Under the pieces are notes generated by a model. It worked only from the letters and a program-made list of their open reading frames with translations, did not search any database and was not told the origin of the DNA. The translations under genes were made by a program, and so were the position numbers. Shown one piece after another: positions 61,298-64,000 of a stretch of DNA of 64,000 nt (position 1 is its first letter; each line of letters opens with the position of its first letter). Source of the DNA: CAYOSF01 sp964406605 (lineage in GTDB: Bacteria > Chloroflexota > Dehalococcoidia > DSTF01 > RBG-16-68-14). Location of the stretch: the NCBI GenBank assembly GCA_964406605.1, contig CAYOSF010000004.1:1-64000 (forward strand). The letters run 5' to 3'.

Positions 61298-62264
61298 GCT
61301 AGCAATCCTTGATGTGGGACACGGCAACTGTGTCGTGCTCAGTGACGACCTTGGCACAGTGGTGTTCGACGCTGCGAGCGGAGAGACCTTGCTCGAGTTC
61401 CTCGAACAGGAGGAGATTACTGACATAGATGCGGTGCTGATCTCGCATGCGGACGCCGACCACATCGCGGGCGTGCTGACACTCCTGCTGGAGCCCAGCG
61501 TTCTCGTTCGCAAGATCTACCTCAACCCAGACGCTGCGAGGACAACACAGATATGGTGGGACTTCCGGTGCGCGCTACGTGTCGCCAGAAGGAGCTTCGG
61601 CACACAGGTGAAGACGCAGCTGACAATGGAGTCGTCGGCGGAGTTCGCCAGGGGTGAGGTGCAGATTGATGTGCTAGCACCGCAACCTGAGATTGCGGCA
61701 AGCGGCGCGGGCGGCCGGGACTTGAGGGGACGTCTCCTCACGTCCCACTCGGTGTCCGCCGTCGCCCGGATCATGACAGACGATGTCGGCCAGGCAATTC
61801 TGTGTGGTGACCTGGACGACGTGGGCCTTGACAACTTTCTAGAGGCGGGTTCGTCGCCGAGCGCGAAGGTGCTGCTCTTCCCACATCACGGCGGGACGCC
61901 AGGTGGAAGCAATGCCTTCGACTTCGCGAAACGACTGGTTCAGGCTGTTCAACCGAATGCGGTGGTGTTCTCAAACGGGCGGGCGAGACACGGAACTCCG
62001 CGTCCCGAGATCATTGAGGGCGTACGCGCGGCCGCGCCGCAGGCGCACATCGCGTGCACCCAGCTGTCCGAGAGATGCGCAGCAAATACTCCTTCTGAGC
62101 CTCCTGGGCATCTGGCCGCGCTCCCCGCACAAGGTCGCGCGGTCAACGCGTGCTGCGCAGGGAGTCTGCACGTGAGCCTGCGCGAAGGCAGCATAGCTGC
62201 ACCGAAGCCGAGCGAGCATCTGGGTTTCATTAGGCGAGAGGCTCCGACGCGGCTTTGCGAGTGA
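61284..62264 (+). CDS. ComEC-like metallo-beta-lactamase-fold hydrolase/nuclease
   Basis: 326 aa. AILDVGHGNCVVLSDDLGTVVFDA opens as in ComEC/Rec2 MBL domains. H55-A-D-A-D-H60 is the metal motif, LCGDLDD and LFPHHGGTPGG complete it, and VVFSNGRARHGTPRPEII is the typical ComEC-type end. ComEC-family MBL domains degrade DNA, so a nuclease effector is plausible, but other MBL activities cannot be excluded. The C-terminal 60 residues include a Cys pair and are unassigned. Last of four overlapping or abutting genes; start ATG lies within the end of the response-regulator gene. Confidence 0.82.
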   Translation: MTSCELAILDVGHGNCVVLSDDLGTVVFDAASGETLLEFLEQEEITDIDAVLISHADADHIAGVLTLLLEPSVLVRKIYLNPDAARTTQIWWDFRCALRVARRSFGTQVKTQLTMESSAEFARGEVQIDVLAPQPEIAASGAGGRDLRGRLLTSHSVSAVARIMTDDVGQAILCGDLDDVGLDNFLEAGSSPSAKVLLFPHHGGTPGGSNAFDFAKRLVQAVQPNAVVFSNGRARHGTPRPEIIEGVRAAAPQAHIACTQLSERCAANTPSEPPGHLAALPAQGRAVNACCAGSLHVSLREGSIAAPKPSEHLGFIRREAPTRLCE

Positions 62265-62300
62265 CGCTGGGCAAGGGATTGTAGTCTGTCGCAGAGAGGC

Positions 62301-62420
62301 CGGTTGGCGGGCGGCGAGCTGGTGCCGATGGAGGCGGAACTGGCGGGCCGTGAGGGGCGCCAGTACGAGCCGGCGTCGGTGCTGCTGGAGCGCGTCAAGG
62401 CAAAGCGGGTGGCGCGGTAG
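62301..62420 (+). pseudogene. C-terminal remnant of type I restriction specificity subunit (hsdS)
   Basis: Reads G-G-E-L-V-P-M-E-A-E-L-A-G-R-E-G-R-Q-Y-E, then PASVLLERVKAKRVAR and TAG at 62418-62420. This LVPxEAELAxxEGRxYEPASVLLERI pattern is characteristic of HsdS C-termini. Only about 40 codons remain, and no start or target-recognition domain is upstream. It marks an older type I restriction locus displaced by or joined to the operon. Confidence 0.62.
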
Positions 62421-62715
62421 ACCAGACGTGAGGCGCGATTCCGAGCGGCGGCATCGCCAGTCCATTCGGCTGAAAGGGTACGACGACGCGCAGGCCGGCG
62501 CGTATTTCGTGACGGTCTGCACGTACGGTCGGGAATGCCTGTTCGGGGAGGTGGCCGGCGGTGAGGTACGGTTGAACGAATGTGGCGAACTGGTTGAGGC
62601 GTGCTGGAATGACATTGCCGGCCATTTCGCCTGCGTCCAATTGGACGCGTTCGTGATCATGCCCAATCACGTTCACGCTATCCTTCACATCACGGAATGC
62701 CAGAGCGCCGCAACC

Positions 62716-62743
62716 GTAGGGGCACGGCATGCCGTGCCCCTAC
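62716..62743. repeat. Perfect 28-bp REP palindrome inside the RAYT gene
   Basis: GTAGGGGCACGGCA followed by its exact reverse complement, ending GCCCCTAC. Same outer ends as the palindromes near 112, 391 and 511. Confidence 0.9.
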
Positions 62744-62931
62744 CGGGCAACGTGCCCCACCGAAACGTTGAACGGTTCGGCAAGCCGGTGGTGGGTTCGA
62801 TTCCGACCATCGTGCGGTCCGTGAAATCCGCCACCACCAAACGTATCAACGAACGGCGCGACACGCCCGGGCGCGCGCGTGTGGCAACGCAACTACTACG
62901 AACACATCATCCGCGACGAGGAAACCACCAT

Positions 62932-62950
62932 GGGCGCGGAAACCGCGCCC
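62932..62950. repeat. REP-like hairpin inside the RAYT C-terminus
   Basis: GGGCGCGG, AAA, CCGCGCCC, followed by CTACC. It lies in the second frame of the transposase, between DEETT and the RIRRYIVDN segment. Confidence 0.75.
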
Positions 62951-63082
62951 CTACCGGGGGTGGAACGACCGGCGCTGGACCGTATCCGACGGTACATCGT
63001 CGACAATCCGGCACGGTGGGCGTCCGATCCGGAGAACCCGCAGGCGGCGGTGCCGGAACGCGAGGAGGCATGGCGCACGTGA

Positions 63083-63458
63083 CCGCGTGGGTCACCCATG
63101 GGCGCAGAGACCGCCACTACGGGACCGGCGGCGGGGATGGTGCCCGATCCCCGGGCGGGTTAGAAACCCGCCCCTACGGCGGGTGCGGCCCGGAGGGCGA
63201 GGGGAGCGCCCGGTAGGCCTATGGCGAGGGGCCAGATTCCTCGCTTGCGCTCGGAATGACGGAGAGGGGGAAGGCGGGAGAGCGAGGGGCCGGGGGTCGA
63301 GTGTCGGGGGTCGGGAAAGAACGGGCGGTGTGAGATGGTGGGGGCGTGGACGCACACGGATAGAGACCGAGGGTGGAAAGCCTCGGCTACGGTGGCGAGA
63401 GGGGTCGAGAACCGGGAGTCGAGGGTCGAGGGTCGAGGGTGGCAGTGTGCGGGACCAG
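63083..63458. repeat. Repeat-bearing intergenic region
   Basis: 375 bp without a gene. 63153-63173 is a hairpin (GGGCGGGTT, AGA, AACCCGCCC) followed by CTAC, of the same family; 63233-63260 repeats the TTCCTCGCTTGCGCTCGGAA element; then GGGTCGAGGGT low-complexity runs. Confidence 0.7.
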
Positions 63459-64000
63459 TTAGCGCCGGCGCAGGCGCAGCGCCGCGTACGCAGCGGCCGC
63501 CGCGAGGCCCGTAGCCGCAAGGGCGGCGATGGGCCAGATCGGCAGGCCGTCGCCGGGGCCGCCGCCGATGCCGGTAGACGGCGGCCGAATGACCCCCGCG
63601 GTCGCGGTCGGGACGGGCGTGGTCGACGCGGGCTCGAACTCGTAGGCGCCGATGTCGCAGACCGCGCTACCGTCGCCGTCGCCGTCGAGGGGGCGGGCGA
63701 CGCCGCGCTGGTCGGTGTCGGGCGGCGGGCAGTCATCGCTCGCGGCGTCGATGGCGGGGCTTCCGGCGAGGAGGGCGGAAGTTCGGGTGGACCCGCCGTT
63801 GTCGGCGAGGTCGCCGAGCAAGGGATCGGCGTCGGTGATGTCGCTGGGGGCGGTCGGGCCGCACGCGAGCGGATAGAAGATGTTGTGGCCGGCGGACGCG
63901 ATCGTGGCGCCGATGCAGTTGTTGCCGATGCGGGTGCCGTTGAAGGCGACGATCGTGTTCTTCAGCGTCGTGGTGCCGCCGCCGGAGATGCCCCCTCCCC
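63459..64000 (-). CDS. Choice-of-anchor Q / beta-helix surface protein, C-terminal part
   Basis: Open to the window edge, so N-terminally incomplete (about 180 residues visible). NTIVAFNGTRIGNNC, then AGHNIFYP, DADPLLGDLADNGGSTRTSALLAGSPAIDAASD and DQRGVARPLDGDGDGSAVCDIGAYEFEP is the standard end of choice-of-anchor Q domain proteins with parallel beta-helix repeats. After a Thr/Pro linker a membrane helix (LPIWPIAALAATGLAAAAAYAAL) and RLRRR tail anchor it to the cell surface. Function in adhesion or glycan binding is not established. Confidence 0.85.
   Translation of the reverse strand, partial: GGGISGGGTTTLKNTIVAFNGTRIGNNCIGATIASAGHNIFYPLACGPTAPSDITDADPLLGDLADNGGSTRTSALLAGSPAIDAASDDCPPPDTDQRGVARPLDGDGDGSAVCDIGAYEFEPASTTPVPTATAGVIRPPSTGIGGGPGDGLPIWPIAALAATGLAAAAAYAALRLRRR

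Larger units (their letters stand above)
62428..63082 (+). pseudogene. Frameshifted REP-associated tyrosine transposase (RAYT)
   Basis: GTG start at 62428. The first frame codes RRHRQSIRLKGYDDAQAGAYFVTVCTYGRECLF through DAFVIMPNHVHAIL (HUH motif). The C-terminus VWQRNYYEHIIRDEE and RIRRYIVDNPARWASDPENP lies one base forward from about 62880, so a one-base loss in the CGCGCGCG run near 62870 separates HUH from the Tyr-containing region. REP palindromes are embedded in the gene at 62716-62743 and 62932-62950, adding residues absent from typical members (such as VGARHAVPLP). Probably inactive as read, unless the shift is an assembly error. Confidence 0.8.

Overview
This is a GC-rich bacterial chromosome segment. 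It uses GTG and TTG starts as well as ATG, has Shine-Dalgarno-led operons, and is mainly anaerobe or generalist metabolism interrupted by mobile DNA. RNase Y next to a YmdB-type phosphoesterase and a PHP protein, a dockerin-bearing Tat-exported amidase, hydrolase-cyclase fusions, a GlnR-like regulator beside amtB/PII/glnA, CaiB/BaiF CoA-transferases and dispersed GTAGGGGC...GCCCCTAC palindromes together suggest Chloroflexota (Dehalococcoidia/Anaerolineae side). That is inference; no rRNA is present.

Layout. 1-0.9 kb: non-coding dispersed repeats. 0.9-2.5 kb: SDR oxidoreductase and amidohydrolase. 2.5-7.9 kb (minus strand): TetR regulator, methyltransferase, a fused HgcA-HgcB-like corrinoid/ferredoxin membrane protein, an anaerobic sulfatase maturase and its Cys-type sulfatase; a perfect 28-bp dyad precedes tetR. 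8.1-13.3 kb: sialidase-like protein, orphan ADP-forming acyl-CoA synthetase alpha subunit, alpha/beta-hydrolase-adenylate cyclase fusion, cyclase-family hydrolase. 13.5-18.9 kb: two GGDEF-HD-GYP receptors around a PotD-like lipoprotein, a likely polyamine to c-di-GMP signalling locus. 19.2-20.5 kb: SDR and macrodomain protein. 20.6-25.8 kb: a 5-kb integrated element between two identical tRNA-Thr(CGT) genes, with a tyrosine integrase, a large unknown HTH protein and three small membrane proteins.

26-34 kb: DUF4406-like protein, two ferritin-like proteins, then a nitrogen cluster (GlnR-like orphan regulator with a degenerate receiver, amtB, PII, glnA) with GlnR-like boxes upstream of amtB, followed by endonuclease IV and a LysR regulator. 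34-39.5 kb: housekeeping genes (PHP, ymdB, rny with a consensus promoter, UPF0173 hydrolase). 39.5-45.4 kb: glycosyltransferase remnant, two CoA-transferases, a D/P-rich surface protein with an LPDAG motif, a PIN-domain protein, and a Tat/dockerin amidase.

45.5-57.2 kb: repeat arrays, a protein with a pseudo-cyclase domain fused to a membrane-embedded patatin lipase under a strong dyad-bearing promoter, a fucose-isomerase-like enzyme, a nitroreductase and a GH116 glycosidase. 57.2-62.3 kb: a tight four-gene operon (N6 DNA methyltransferase, dual-GHKL ATPase/histidine kinase, response regulator, ComEC-like metallo-beta-lactamase-fold protein) that looks like an undescribed restriction- or defence-type system; it abuts an hsdS remnant and a frameshifted REP-associated transposase carrying REP palindromes. 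The window ends inside a choice-of-anchor Q/beta-helix surface protein.
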